Shown here: one piece after another, positions 6,012 to 6,062 of the stretch
Layout: every line of letters begins with the position of its first letter
Position numbering within the stretch: the first letter of the stretch is position 1
Origin: an uncultured Polymorphobacter sp.
GTDB taxonomy: Bacteria; Pseudomonadota; Alphaproteobacteria; Sphingomonadales; Sphingomonadaceae
Assembly (NCBI GenBank): GCA_937894055.1
Contig: CALDHQ010000206.1
Coordinates: 1-6,062, forward strand
DNA: 6,062 nucleotides
Direction of reading: 5' to 3'
Made by a program: the position numbers and the translations under genes
Notes under the pieces: generated by a model
Database searches by the model: none
Told to the model about the DNA's origin: nothing
What the model saw: only the letters and a program-made list of their open reading frames with translations

Positions 6012-6062
6012 CCGTGTATCATCAACGTACGCTGCTCAACGCAGCGCGCCGCAAACTTCCGG
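6002..6062 (-). CDS. Possible C-terminal end of a convergent gene, unidentified (5' part beyond window)
   Basis: On the minus strand, a frame open from the right edge reads 19 codons (ending EQRTLMIHGLH) to a TAA at 6004-6002, located inside the second hairpin described at 5979-6011. Third codon positions are mostly G or C, as in the neighbouring genes. This is too short for any function to be assigned. The plus strand in the same interval is also open (from a GTG at 6005, no ribosome binding site), so the coding strand is uncertain, and the interval may be plain intergenic DNA. Confidence 0.25.
   Translation of the reverse strand, partial: RKFAARCVEQRTLMIHGLH

Overview
This GC-rich window looks like chromosomal housekeeping DNA from an alphaproteobacterium, most likely a member of the Sphingomonadales. 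That placement is inferred from the protein style (Ala/Gly-rich tails, a Gly/Pro-rich HflK N-terminus), the strong G/C preference at third codon positions, and the gene order mrp < > hflK-hflC-degP. No database search was possible. I see no tRNA, rRNA, insertion sequence, phage gene, CRISPR array or other sign of transfer.

Layout. Positions 1-429 (minus strand) hold the 5' part of an Mrp/ApbC-type P-loop ATPase, cut by the window edge just after its Walker A helix. A divergent intergenic region (430-599) follows, with a 7-bp inverted repeat and a weak possible promoter. The plus strand then carries hflK (600-1703) and hflC (1705-2550), separated by one base. A 124-bp spacer with two hairpins leads to degP (2675-4246, GTG start), a signal-peptide-bearing, two-PDZ serine protease of the Do/DegP family. 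A 138-bp spacer with another strong hairpin precedes a HerA-like ATPase of the DUF853/YjgR family (4385-5956). The last ~100 bases contain overlapping inverted repeats that probably end transcription, and perhaps the last codons of a convergent minus-strand gene.

How the genes fit together. HflK and HflC are paired SPFH-domain membrane proteins which, in the studied bacterial homologues, assemble around the FtsH protease and modulate its access to membrane substrates. DegP degrades or refolds damaged proteins in the periplasm. Together they form an envelope protein quality-control cluster. Mrp (Fe-S cluster carrier) and the HerA-like ATPase (cytoplasmic, poorly understood) are neighbours without an obvious shared pathway.

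Assessment of novelty. I did not find a previously undescribed system. The points most worth a second look are the intergenic palindromes (especially the mutually exclusive hairpins at 5979-6011 and the 14-bp stem before degP), the Ala-rich low-complexity segment of the HerA-like protein, and the possible convergent gene end at the right edge.
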